DNA from: Pisolithus tinctorius
Taxonomy: Eukaryota; Basidiomycota; Agaricomycetes; Boletales; Pisolithaceae
Direction of reading: 5' to 3'
DNA: 36,847 bases
NCBI GenBank assembly: GCA_024663395.1
Contig: JANFAH010000179.1
Coordinates: 1-36,847 of the forward strand
How positions within the stretch are numbered: position 1 is the first letter of the stretch; each line of letters opens with the position of its first letter. Both the position numbers and the translations under genes were made by a program. This document shows, one piece after another, positions 12,133 through 22,806 of this stretch. Below the pieces are notes generated by a model. It ran no database searches. It saw only the letters and a list, made by a program, of their open reading frames with translations, and had not been told where the DNA came from.

Positions 12133-15100
12133 AGCTCGCAATTTTTTCTGTTGCATAACCAACATGACATGATATACGGCTGCGGAGTAGTGGGAGAAAA
12201 CAAGGAGAACAAGACACTGGAACCGATTGCGGTGGTTCTGCGATACTCAGGATGCCGTTCCCCTTACTGGACGGGTCCTGCCGACCTAACCCACACTCTA
12301 GTGTCCTGCGTTCTTTCTTTTACGAACGGACGGACAAACGGCTAAACTCGCTGCCCTACAATTTGGCGACTCGATACACCCGTGGCCGCATTCTCATGGT
12401 TTCATAACGACATTTTACTAGACACGACCAACTCACGCTAGACGACCGACTAGTGGGCACACACGTCAAAATTTTGCTGTCACGCCTCGTACTTGGAACG
12501 CATTCTGTCATACATACCCTCGCAGATAAGGGAGTGGGAACTGAATGGATACCAGTACTAACTTATCCTTATACTCAAGTCCGTTGGGACCACAGCTATG
12601 TATGTACACGATGTCCCCCTTGGGTATTTATCTTTTCATCTATCAACACTCGTCCTATTGCGACATTGTGCGTTTTTAGGGGAGAAAACTTATTTTTCTA
12701 TGGTATTGGGTGTGGAAATTAGCTTCCATACCTACTCTGCTCCGCCATGGTATTCACCCGCCTAAATCAAAGTTTTGATTTATACCGCTGTCGAATAGTA
12801 TCAACGTACATAAGTGGATCGCCTATGTGCAATGACAGAGAACACACCGTAGAAACGTTCGCCGCCAAGCTCCGCAATCCGGAGCCTGTGCTTTTCTGAT
12901 CCCGACCAACAGTCTCCCATCATCGCATGATCTTAATAAGACCGTGGCCGAGACCGTGCGCAAATAGGAAACCGCCTGGTCAGCATTGCAACAAAGCGGG
13001 TTCCTTATAATGTAGACTATAATGTAGACACTTGCCTTTACAAGGACATGCGCGCGCGCGCCTGCCCGGTAGTACCTCACTGATTAGTGTGCCATCGGGG
13101 AACAAAAAATAGGCCCCGGAGATGACTACTGTCACCCACACTTTCACGTACGCAATCTTACCTTGTTCCCCTCAACAGGTCCACTGCGCTGTGTGCAAGT
13201 ACGTACTTATGATCCTGCTACACTCATCAGTACTCACCATAGTATTAGCAGTATACAGTAGCCCGTGGCTGGCGGATGTACAACCTTGCCCCCTCCATTA
13301 GCTGAGCCTGCTGAGAGGGGGTTCTTTAACTATCGGAGCCCACCGTTTCATTCTTGACGTGTAATTGACAGTATTTCATGTCCAAATCTAATTGCCACCC
13401 ACACACTCCCGCCCCTTGATCACGAGTGGGTCGCGATATCAATCAGTGCGTTCGAGGCGCATCACCGCGATGCCAAATAGATCTTCTCTTCTCCCAACAT
13501 TACGAGAAAAGGGTGACTTCAGTGTTGAGAAATTAATAAAGGGAGATATATATGTGGGACGGGGTGTACTTAATGTAGTAACTGTCTCGGGTCCTGGCGT
13601 GGGTGTCACTGGTGATGCAAAGGTGTCTCTGCATTCCCGGGCCATCCCTCTGCTTCAGTGAATGATTGTGATGATCGAGGCATAACTGACCGACGGACTA
13701 TTGATGGATGTGACTCGTGGATGGAATTTTCCGACCTTCCTTCTGACTTCTTTTGTCGTTAAGAGGATCCTCTCTCACTTCCGAAACTCGATCCAGATAC
13801 AATTCAATAACGGTGGGGTTTTGGAATGCTTCTCGCTTCTGCAACCGAAGCCCTCCCTACCTGCGGGCGATCGCGCTGTATTGGGGTGGTTAAAGCGGTA
13901 CTCAATGTTCCAGAAATTCCAAGTGGCACGTCGGCCGTTTATCTTCCATCCCCAGAAAGCAATGGAAGAATCTGAAGTATTGGAGATACTTTCATCCAGA
14001 ACTTTGAATATGGTGGCTTCAGAGGGACGGGCGGGCGCCCGCAATAACAAAGTTCAGTGATCGAGCAGAACGGTCGCGCGACAACGACGGAGGCGGTTAC
14101 AACCGAAGCAAACCTTCTAGGTTTGCCTACCAGGTGGTGCTGATCAGAAATGGAGCGCGGAATGTTAAAGATTTAGCCTGAGAGCTGGACAGAACTGGAC
14201 CCCGACCCCTGTGGTCTTCCGGAAGTTCCTTCATACGCCAGGGCCTCGGTGCCCTCGGCCGGAAACCAGCTCTGTGTGTGTCTGAAAATCGAGAGTATAC
14301 ATTAAACAGCCAGGCTGCGGTGTGCTTCTTATCCTGTGGTGGCATCATTACTATCATCATACTTCTTACCACATCGTGATACGACTTCAACAGGGTCCCC
14401 CACCAGAATTTGTTTTACGGACACGACGCAAGCGATATGTGCGGAGCGCCAAAGATTCTGCAATTTCATTTAAAGGAAAGTCCGGATACGTTAGGAGAAG
14501 GGCGAGCACTGATAGGAAGGGGGATACATACGAAGGCAAGGGCGGAAGGCGAGAAAAAGGGGGAAGGAGAACAAAAAAAGGGCGATATTACAATACGGGG
14601 TTCGAGAAGAGGGTACTCGGGGTTAATGATGAAAGATATAGATATGATAGGGATGATATCATCGATATCGGCGTGCTCTCCCTTCCAAGCTTCCATTGCC
14701 TCGTGTCCGTGTCTGTACGAATTCATTTCACGAATCTTATCATTGCGTGATGATGTTATACGCACGTACCTATCTATCACAGCGGCAGCATAATGAACGC
14801 ATTTTAGCTGCCAGGCGGCAGGACCAGGTTTGACTCTGATTGTAAATGAATTCCCATAGTCCCTGCCGCTGTCACCATCCCACGCATGTCGAGAAACTCA
14901 ATCCGAGTAGCATGTGCACGATGACGAGGTGCACCATTGTACGTACTCACACCTAAACTTATTACTTATCTTTCAGCACGGGCTGGCCTTTTGAGGACGC
15001 GTACTGACATCATCGCGTGCCTCTGACCCGTAACCTAACCAAGTTCTGATTTCGATCAAGCTGTAGTGATCGTGCGACATCACTATCAAGCCCTATCAAA

Positions 15101-18100
15101 CCCACTGCCACTGCCTTGGTACTCAGGAGCATCCATCCCTTATTCATGTACGTTATAGACATCTGCTCCAACGTCCATTTCAGATAGCAGGTGCACATTG
15201 ACCATATCCATGACTATCGAAAGTGTGGTTGCACGCCGACGACGGCATCACAAATTTTCACAGCGTCCAGACCGAGCTTATCTACCACCCCGACAAGTCG
15301 GCGGGACCGTTCAACCATGTCGTGTCTGATCCGATGAAAATCCCTGGTAATTTCCCAGAATTGCCTTTTGAACCTGACTTTCCATCGAATTTTTGGAAAA
15401 GGTCAAAACCGGACTTGCATGCGTGGGTGCGCCGATTGCTATCAGAGAACTGAGTTGCCGTTTACCCCGCGTTTACGATAATCCTCTGCCAAGACATATG
15501 AAGTGGGCCCATTATTCCAAATTCTCATGGAACATGCTGGCTGACTGATGCGCGCAAGGTACACAGTAGTCAGCTACCAGTCTTGCTGAAGAATATAGAA
15601 GCGCACGGAAAAGGCAACACACAAAGACGAAGAGAGCGCCCATAATGAATTGACAACCAAGTCTAATTGTCGCAGCACTTCACGATACACGGCTTTTCGA
15701 GTACGAGCAACTTGATGAGTGGGTGATCATCTTCGAGCAGTACATCGAGTGCTCTGGTGAATGCTTAGTCTTCTATTAGGCATACGAAGGAGGTATGGTG
15801 CTGCTGACTATGAACCTATCACTGCAGTGAATTGATACGGTCAACACCGGACGCCTGCTGAACGTCAACCAAATCGGCCCTTACTGCACGCCTTCAGCAC
15901 GCCATCCGCAGTATGTGTCTCTGTCAGTGTACAATGTACCCGCGAAGTGTTCGCCCTTCTGACCAATATACTGTATGTCTCTTATCTTCCACTCCTTCAT
16001 TTCCTCCGCTCTTTCAGCGCTAAGGTAACAACCATACCCTCAGGGCCATACATTCCCCCTCGGCGCCGCCATGGCTGCTGGGTATGTAACGGAAGGTATC
16101 TGTCCATCGGCTGGGCAATATATCATTAATTCTGTTTGTTTTGTCTGATAAGTATCTATCTCCTGCTCGTTTCCAAGGTTGCCTCCGTGGAGTCCGCGTA
16201 GCTATACGCTGCGAATCGTATTGCGCGCATACACAATCAAAGACGGGACGACGGAGTGAGAGATAAGTATATACCCGAGGCCTCGGTTCCCAATTTCCAT
16301 CTCGGTTTTGGTATGCCTATGCCAGCTCGACGATGACCATCAGTCAAACCTGAAAAGTTGCCAAGGGGTAATAATTATAGTTCGTGGGCAACCTCCCGGA
16401 CTTGGTCTGTGGATTGTATTGCACTGCATCATTCACTTACCAGGCAGGTATCATGACACGCTCTCATGTCCGACAAGGCCGAACGGCTGAATCCGAGCCT
16501 GTGCTCGAACAAGCTCGAGCCTGGACGCCGCCGGATCTTCCGCCTCCGCTATTCTTGGCCTTAATTGTTTCCGCCTGGTAGTTGCAGTGTCTACGATAAC
16601 GAAGCTTGTGACCAGGAGTTCCCTTGGTACATTTATTCCTTATTCCATTACTACGCCACAACGCAGTACGCAACCTCCGTCCATGGAGCGAAGAATTATG
16701 ACGTTATGTGATACGTCGTCTTCGACCTCCACCCTTGGTTTCAATGTGGCCACTTGTCCGATGGTGACCCGGATACATTCTACCTACTTGGAGTTGTCCC
16801 CACTATGTCCACGAAATCGCTGCCTACATATCTGCGAGCCATTAGGTAGGTTTCACTTCTAGTTTCATCAGAACGGGTAAGACCGCGATTGTGTGACAAT
16901 TTCGGTCGCTGCCAAGCAGACAGCTTCATGGCGGGTTGTCCTTCCGTGTGAGTAAGTAGACCAGAACCTGCACACGCGTCCTCGATGCACACTAACATCA
17001 CACTTGGTGGATTTTTTTTTTGGTGACCGTTAACATAGAGGAAGAACACATTTATCCTGTATAGGGATATCTTCTCGGTCCCTCCGTGCACTCCGACGCA
17101 CTCTTCAAGGATTTCGGGCCGTATAATCAACAAAACTCGCTATTAACCACGCTTGTCGAAGAAAGTTTCGCATCCGCATCATCCTATGTGGGCATGGTGT
17201 ATTACTTAGTGCTGGCACACCATGTTGGTGAGGATCGGTAGAACAGACATGCGACGCCTGATATCAACAAGTTGTCAGTGATGCCTGACCGACTCCCAAG
17301 CCGCCTAGCTAGCGATATCAACTTTAGTGTCCTACCAGCCATCACATACATCACATGGCATGAGTGGATAATACATACTACCTTTCACGTTTATCCGCGT
17401 GATTGGCGTCGAATATTTTATATCATGTAATCAGTGACTTCCCCGGAGCATCAACGGAAGAATATTCGTTTTCCATGCAAGAACCAGGTACTGTTGCGCC
17501 GTTACAACTGAAGTACCAGGACAGCGGGCGGAATATATATCGGGAATTCTTTTTCAAAGAACGCCGTCTACAAAGGAGGACCCAATAGCGGGCCATAGTA
17601 GGTAGTCTAGGGGTAATCGTGGATGTATATGTCTGTCCAAGTACGTACGCGCGGAACTCGCAGAACAGAACACATTGTATGGATCCTCGGGCCGAACCTA
17701 TTCAGTTCTCCACACTTCAGGCTACTACTCGAGTCGGAGATCCGTGACGCTAGCGCCCTGCAGGGACGTGACGCTTCTGGTATTTGCTCGTTCGGGAAAG
17801 ACTGGTGGACAATGCAAAAAAGAAATACACCCCTGCTTTAATTCCATTCCATTGGTGGTCGTGTGAGGTAATGTGGGGATGAAAGAAATGAAATGTGAAA
17901 GAGAAGCAGGCAGCAATTGACCCAAGACTGGCAGGCAATCTAATAATGAGCGGGCGCAGTGGATGGATCATTTAGCAAGACCGCGATTACTGGACCCACT
18001 GCATCCGGAACTACCGAACCGACTGATGGGGCGAAGCGACGTCTTGTGCCTCGAGGACGTACCGTAAGCACATTGTTCGATGACGTTACTACTCCCAAAG

Positions 18101-18392
18101 TCCCGGGCATGGCACCGCTCATTCATTCTCCCCAATACCCGTCCCCCGCCGATGCTCAATTGAAAGGAGGGTCACCACTACCAATGACATTATGCCGCAT
18201 GGTGATCGGCATCGACCCTTGCCTCACCTTCGGGTTATCCAGTCGTCCGTCATCTCCCTGGTCGCCGATCAGAAATATTGCGACAAGCGACCCGACCTAG
18301 ACCAGAGATCTACCGGAGACTAACAGCGAGCGTAACAGCGTCTCCGGGCCGTGTGAAAGGTCACTTGCCATCCAGATGGTCACCACAGCGGG
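12133..18392. other. Gene-poor 6.3-kb region with possible decayed coding fragments
   Basis: No gene could be built here. Open frames are short and mostly overlap on opposite strands. A few stretches read like eroded protein. One is 15223-15453 (+), a 76-codon frame ending in FWKRSKPDLHAWVRRLLSEN. Another is 16583-16849 (+), 89 codons rich in Tyr/Trp with a single internal TGA at 16709-16711. An intron-like GTACGT...CTAAAC...CTTTCAG lies at about 14940-14977. None matches a family I know. Minor features are a CG dinucleotide run at about 13050-13061 and a short tandem TATAATGTAGAC near 13005-13030. No tRNA, rRNA or terminal repeats were noticed. Confidence 0.4.
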
Positions 18393-19387
18393 CTACTCGA
18401 TTACTTCGAGCTTCGGTTTTTTCTTCGTCGGTCCATCTCGTCCTTCGAGCCTGGCTGCGTCGCCCGCGCGCTTCATTTTCACCTTGTCCTTCCTTCGCGT
18501 CACAGTCAAATCCACAGCTGCGGGTGACATGGGCGAAGATGGTGACCCATCCTCATCCTTTACGTTGACCCGAACAGGGGCATCGACGCCTTGCGGTTTC
18601 ATAAACCCACTGGGACGCTGTGCTCGTAGATCCGTGCCAACACCGGAGATATCTCGTATGACGTTCTTGGCGGTCTTCGAAGGGTCCCTTTCCCGCTTCT
18701 CAATCTCCATGCCTTCGTCCGAAGTTGTTTCCCTCCCTTTTTTCGACGATTGTGGTTTTCCAAACGATGAGATAGATTTGAGGCGACCAAGTTTCCTTGG
18801 AGAAGCGGTAGATGTGTCGGCTGTAGTAGCGTCTGTATTCGTGAGTACGCTCGACGTTTCGTCTGCTGTGGACGTGATCTGTCGCATGTTTAAATAAGAA
18901 TGGTTGACGGTGTGCCTGGCGAAATATGAGCGCGATGGGAATACGCACGCACCTGAGCAACTTCTCGACCGTGTTTACCAAAAGTACGACGACCTCGTGG
19001 GCGTAGGGATACCGTGTTCTGCGAGCCCATATGACGAGTTTCGTCGCCGTCATCCCACTCTTCACCGTCGTCGTCGCCAATATCCACCTTCATTCCGGCA
19101 TGTAATCTCCCCTCATGACCGCGAACCCTTTCATTCTCCCCATCTGAGAGCGATGGGAAAAGAAATGGAAGGTAGGACTGCTCATATGTCACACGTTTCC
19201 TGTCTTCGTCTCCTCCATGGACCACTCCCCATGCCCTTCTCACCTCCTCCGACACCTCCCATTCTGCGTCATCTTTGACGTGTGCTTGTTCTAGTTCCAC
19301 CTTCTTCTGTTCCGTGTTCTGCTTGTGTGCGCTATTTTGCATGAAACGAAGTGCAAGGGTTGTCGTGCTCAGTGATTTTTGAGGCAT
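18393..19387 (-). CDS. MPP6: MPP6-family exosome cofactor (M-phase phosphoprotein 6)
   Basis: Likely RNA-binding cofactor of the nuclear exosome (Mpp6/MPHOSPH6 family), acting in 3' processing and decay of nuclear RNA. Two exons, 19387-18953 and 18878-18393, are separated by a 74-nt intron and encode 306 residues. The N-terminus TTLALRFMQNSAHK matches the family's conserved LxxMKFMQR-type start. Next come EWEVSEEVRRAWG, VTYEQSYLPFLFP and a degenerate C-terminal motif RPRGRRTFGKHGREV. The second exon adds a lysine-rich tail ending TKKKPKLEVIE, plausibly a nuclear localisation and RNA-contact region. It is longer than the human protein of about 160 residues, as fungal members often are. The intron has a GTGCGT donor and a CGACAG acceptor and keeps the frame. 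The family call rests on spaced short motifs, so it is strong but not absolute. Confidence 0.85.
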
Positions 19388-20220
19388 TTTGCGAGTGGAT
19401 AAGCAAGTCGAGTTAAGTTTAACGCTGTTCTTTTCGCCGAGTATTTTTTGATTGATACGCCGTAGATAATGATGGTGCCTGCCTCGTCGAGGCGATGGGT
19501 TCGCTGGCCAAAAAATTTAACAACGGATAAGCCCACGGCGATGAGAGGAACCGCATGCGATCTTGCAGTGCCCTCGAGTTTACATAACGCCTTCCCACGA
19601 TGTACCCTACTACGGAAGGAATCAATATCCGATTTGTCTGGTGTGGCGTAATACAGCCCTCCAGCATGCCTTCCAGGACTGCCGGTGCGCGGATTTGGCC
19701 CAGGACGTGTGTCGTTTGCTGTGGTGACCCTTGGTATTTCGGGCTGAAATGAAATGAGCATATGACGTCTTCATTTTCTGCGAGCCTCGTGTTGGATGGC
19801 GGATGGTCATAAGATATCTGTGACATGTTAGGTCCGAGGATGTGGTGTGCAAAGCAGTGGTCCGAATGGAACAACAAGCAAGGGGAGCATGTCATGGAAG
19901 TGCCCCTTGGATAAGATGGGTGGGTGAGATGAAAGCAGTGGTGGACAGAATATGACAGGGGCCACTGTCCGGAAACCAAGGAGACAGAGATCCGGTGAAT
20001 CTAAGATGAGGAGATCTGACAGGTCCACACACGAGAAAACAAAGGGAGTCAGCGTGGGGACGGTGCATCGATATTGGCAGATTCCGCGATAATAGACGAA
20101 GAAGTGACTGCCTTCTTCATTTTTGGACGTAACCAACGTCGCAGATCACACTCCGAGCGAGAATTCGAACACGTCACCTTGTCACGAATCGAATCTCGCT
20201 TACTCAAACACGCATACACA

Positions 20221-20240
20221 CGCATACATGCATGTATGCG
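20221..20240. repeat. Perfect 20-bp palindrome in promoter
   Basis: CGCATACATGCATGTATGCG reads the same on both strands. It sits about 70 bp upstream of the TATA box of the plus-strand gene. It is preceded by direct copies of ACACGCATACA, so it may be a dimeric factor site. No factor is assigned. Confidence 0.5.
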
Positions 20241-20293
20241 CACAGCGGGGTAATCTTTTCTATATCTCTCTTGCCTGAAGATATGATGTACAG

Positions 20294-20301
20294 TATATAA
20301 G
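20294..20301 (+). promoter_or_regulatory. TATA box of the His/Pro-rich gene
   Basis: TATATAAG lies 55-62 bp upstream of the ATG at 20356. It is followed by a pyrimidine-rich stretch up to CCACCATG, a good initiation context. This arrangement is typical of a fungal core promoter. Confidence 0.6.
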
Positions 20302-20355
20302 GGGGACCCTCTTCCCTTCCACCTCCTACTCTTATTACCCTCCTGCTCACCCACC

Positions 20356-21218
20356 ATGTCCACCTTCCATCTCCATCCTGTGTCCCACCCTCACTCCCCT
20401 TCTCCCCCCTCCAGCACCTCTACTGCCACTGCCCACAGTCCCCTTCCAAAACAATACGTCCTCCGAGGTGACTATCTCCCCCCACGCACCCATCTCATAT
20501 CTCTCACGTAATGAGTCTAGATGTCAACATCGCCCATGATTCCAGCGCTGGTCCTCGCAAGTATCCGGCACCCCCAACTGGGCATGAGCTCATGGCACTC
20601 TTCCCACCCGCACCACCTGCCACCTTTTCCGACATGAGACATTCCACAAGCGGATTCTTCCAGCGTCAAGAGCGCGCCTTTTTTGCTCAAGCGGGAAGGG
20701 AAATTCTGCGAAGTTGGCCACCACATTCTCCTGCCGAAACTGCCTCCTCTCCTTCCTCCCCTCCGTATCCCCGTTCCAAGCCCCATCGCACTATGCCGGG
20801 CCCGCCTCCTCCAGCGTCTCCCCACACCGCTGCTCCCACGCCCGCCGCTCCCGCTAACAATGTCAGTACACCACCCGTGTCACAACCTGCGCCTTTGTTG
20901 TCGCCGCAGTCGCATCACCACCCCCACGACCATCACCAACTTCCCCACCATCCACCTCCTCATCCATCACACCCCAGTGCACTCGGGCTGCGTCCACCAC
21001 ACGACCATCATCACCAACCACACCCTCCACAACAGCCACCATCCATGCAAGCTGGAGTGTCCAAAGTAGAGTTTCAAGTACCGGAGGACTACCGAGACGA
21101 CAACGGGCTCGCCAGTGTTGGCCCAGGAGGACCAGATGATTCGTGGAGGAGGCCAACCCCCTATTCGGATCGTCGACGTGCGGGAAAACATACCAGGAGG
21201 GTTTTCGTAAGAACTTGA
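20356..21218 (+). CDS. Basidiomycete-type orphan with His/Pro-rich middle, function unknown
   Basis: Two exons, 20356-20467 and 20521-21218, joined over a 53-nt intron (GTGACT...GTCTAG), encode 269 residues. The first exon starts at CCACCATG below a TATA box and gives a short Ser/Pro/His leader ending KQYVLR. The second has an ordered-looking motif block, KYPAPPTGHELMALFPPAPP then TSGFFQRQERAFFAQAGREI. A long His/Pro-rich disordered region with repeated HHH and PHDHHH runs follows. The C-terminus is RRPTPYSDRRRAGKHTRRVF. The N-terminal and C-terminal blocks look conserved and I recall similar proteins in other basidiomycetes, always uncharacterised. No signal peptide or membrane span is seen. 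The His runs could bind metal ions, but that is only a guess. An ATG at 20511 in the intron would give a shorter form. Confidence 0.75.
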
Positions 21219-22002
21219 TTTGGTGTCCGCTGAGCTGCTGCTGCGTGTATGCGCATCAAGTCCCCCCTCCCCCCTTCCGCGGCTCCGTTCATAGCCGCAA
21301 TGCCGGTGACCGTTTTACGCATACGGCACCTTTAACTGAACGCGACCATTCCACGATACTAACATTGCCACCAATACTGGTTCATTCTTCTCGCGCTATC
21401 GTGACTCCTTCCTTGTCCGACATCTAATTAATATCTCTCGATATCCTCAGCATCGCCCAAGATCTTGCCGATTCGAGCTGTATTTTTGGCCAACTATCTT
21501 CGTTGTGCACGCATCTACTGATCCTCGCATCTTTTGTCACCTCAGAGTCGATGTTGCTAGTTCGTCTTTCACCGACAGGTCATGTTGATTTCCATAGATG
21601 GTCATTTATTTCTGATCACAAAATTTTCATTTCACCTGTCTATCTAGTTACGTGTTCCCCCGTTTCTTTTCGATCCGTATGCTTGTCTCCGTTTCTATTT
21701 CGCGTTTCCGATGTTATCATCATCATCCACATACATACCACCCACGTGCATGACGTTCTCTCGTCATACTAATGATCCCTTTGTTCACATAGCATTTGAC
21801 CGCATGACCGTTAAGTAGTAATTAGCTTGACCGACTGTATGAACTTTACGCTATGCTATGTATGTATGCGCCTGGGGCGCTGACTTGGGGCTGTTTGTTC
21901 GCGTCGCAGTCATTTGTGTTCAGGCATTTGTTGTGGTCTCGATCTCGATCTGTCTGTCTTGTGCATTTATTGTTTTCCGTACCGTTCATATCCGTATCAT
22001 TA
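21219..22002. other. Intergenic 3' flank, no feature found
   Basis: About 780 bp of pyrimidine-rich sequence downstream of the orphan gene. It probably contains its 3' UTR. Only short, unconvincing open frames occur. The stretch ends at the first transposon copy, with TTA (22000-22002) as the left target duplication. Confidence 0.4.
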
Positions 22003-22803
22003 CACTGTAAAAAGTAAAATCACTAAAAAACAGTGTCACAGACACTGATGTGGACAAAGTCAGTGTCTGTGACGCTGAAGTCAGGGACACGTCTTTTCAG
22101 TGTCATCAGTCGGACAATGATTTTATGGATGCCGCAATTTGTGCACTTGATTTTCAATGTCGGTCACGAAAAGTCAGTGTCCCCATTAATAGCTAGGGAT
22201 TATGAATTCAAACCTGATTAGTCGGAGTTTGAATTCGTGCACGTGGTCGGAGGTAGAATCGGAGTTCCAATATTGGTAGACTGCGAGTCAGATTGTGAGC
22301 AATGAGGCTGTCGGAGTTAGAAGCGAGATTCCAAATTTGACTGAGTGGCTAAGTAGTAAAGATGCACCTCTAATTGCAAGCACTGGTGGTGCAGTGGTAA
22401 TGTATCATCCCCAGTTCCTTGAAGGTCCTAAGTTCGAGACCGAGCCAGGCCACTTCTCCTGAAAAAAAAGTTGGTGAGTGTAAACCCCTGATGCGATGTC
22501 TAGCCTGCTTACATAATCACATTAGAGCGTGCCACAGTAGTAGTAGATGGTAGTACTACATGACACATGATGCTGTTAACCAGCACATAGAACATTTTTA
22601 TTCAATGAAAAGGACACCATTTTTCAGTGATAGAAACACTTGTTTTTCAGTGGTTAGGACACTGTTTTTTAGTAGGCCGAATGGGCACTTCAGTGTCACA
22701 TAAAAACACTGGAGTTCAATGACTGACACTGATTTTCAGCTGCTCTGACACTCATTAAAAGTGACTTGGACACTTGATTTTAGTGATTTTACTTTTTACA
22801 GTG
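22003..22803 (+). mobile_element. CACTA-like non-autonomous DNA transposon, copy 1
   Basis: An 801-bp element flanked by a 3-bp direct repeat TTA (22000-22002 and 22804-22806). Both ends carry a 26-bp terminal inverted repeat that begins CACTGTAAAAAGTAAAATCA. The interior near both ends is packed with CACTG/CAGTG, GACACT and AGTGTC words in both orientations, a subterminal repeat pattern seen in CACTA (EnSpm) transposons. CACTR ends together with a 3-bp duplication are the hallmark of that superfamily. No transposase is encoded; the longest frame is only 62 codons, so it would depend on an autonomous partner elsewhere. A second, nearly identical copy lies in reverse orientation at 27436-28237. 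The few differences I see are single-base indels in or near homopolymers (A-runs and GAGCCAGG versus GAGCAGG). Such similarity implies recent movement. Confidence 0.88.
22387..22441 (+). other. tRNA-like A-box/B-box segment inside transposon copy 1
   Basis: TGGTGCAGTGG (22387-22397) resembles a tRNA-Gly-like A box and AGTTCGAGACC (22431-22441) resembles a B box. They are 33 nt apart, a normal spacing for a tRNA promoter. The segment does not fold as a complete tRNA: the T-stem is mismatched and no clear acceptor stem closes it. It may be a decayed tRNA or SINE head captured by the element. Confidence 0.4.
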
Positions 22804-22806
22804 TTA

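Larger units (their letters stand above)
19388..20355. promoter_or_regulatory. Divergent intergenic region upstream of MPP6 and the His-rich orphan
   Basis: Nearly 1 kb between divergent starts. The minus strand holds two overlapping open frames (186 codons at 19419-19979 and 130 codons at 19369-19761) that run right up to the MPP6 start. Neither looks like a family I know, though a small unannotated gene cannot be excluded. On the right side the plus-strand gene has a clear core promoter and an upstream palindrome, listed separately. Confidence 0.4.

Noticed and set aside
18376..18897. 173-codon plus-strand frame
   Set aside because: Antisense shadow of the MPP6 second exon, which has family motifs on the other strand.
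22033..22221. 62-codon frame in the transposon, repeated unchanged at 28019-28207
   Set aside because: Its conservation follows from the near-identity of the two element copies, not from selection on a protein; it contains no transposase motif.
22387..22441. A functional tRNA gene
   Set aside because: Box spacing is right but the T-stem is mismatched and no acceptor stem closes the segment.
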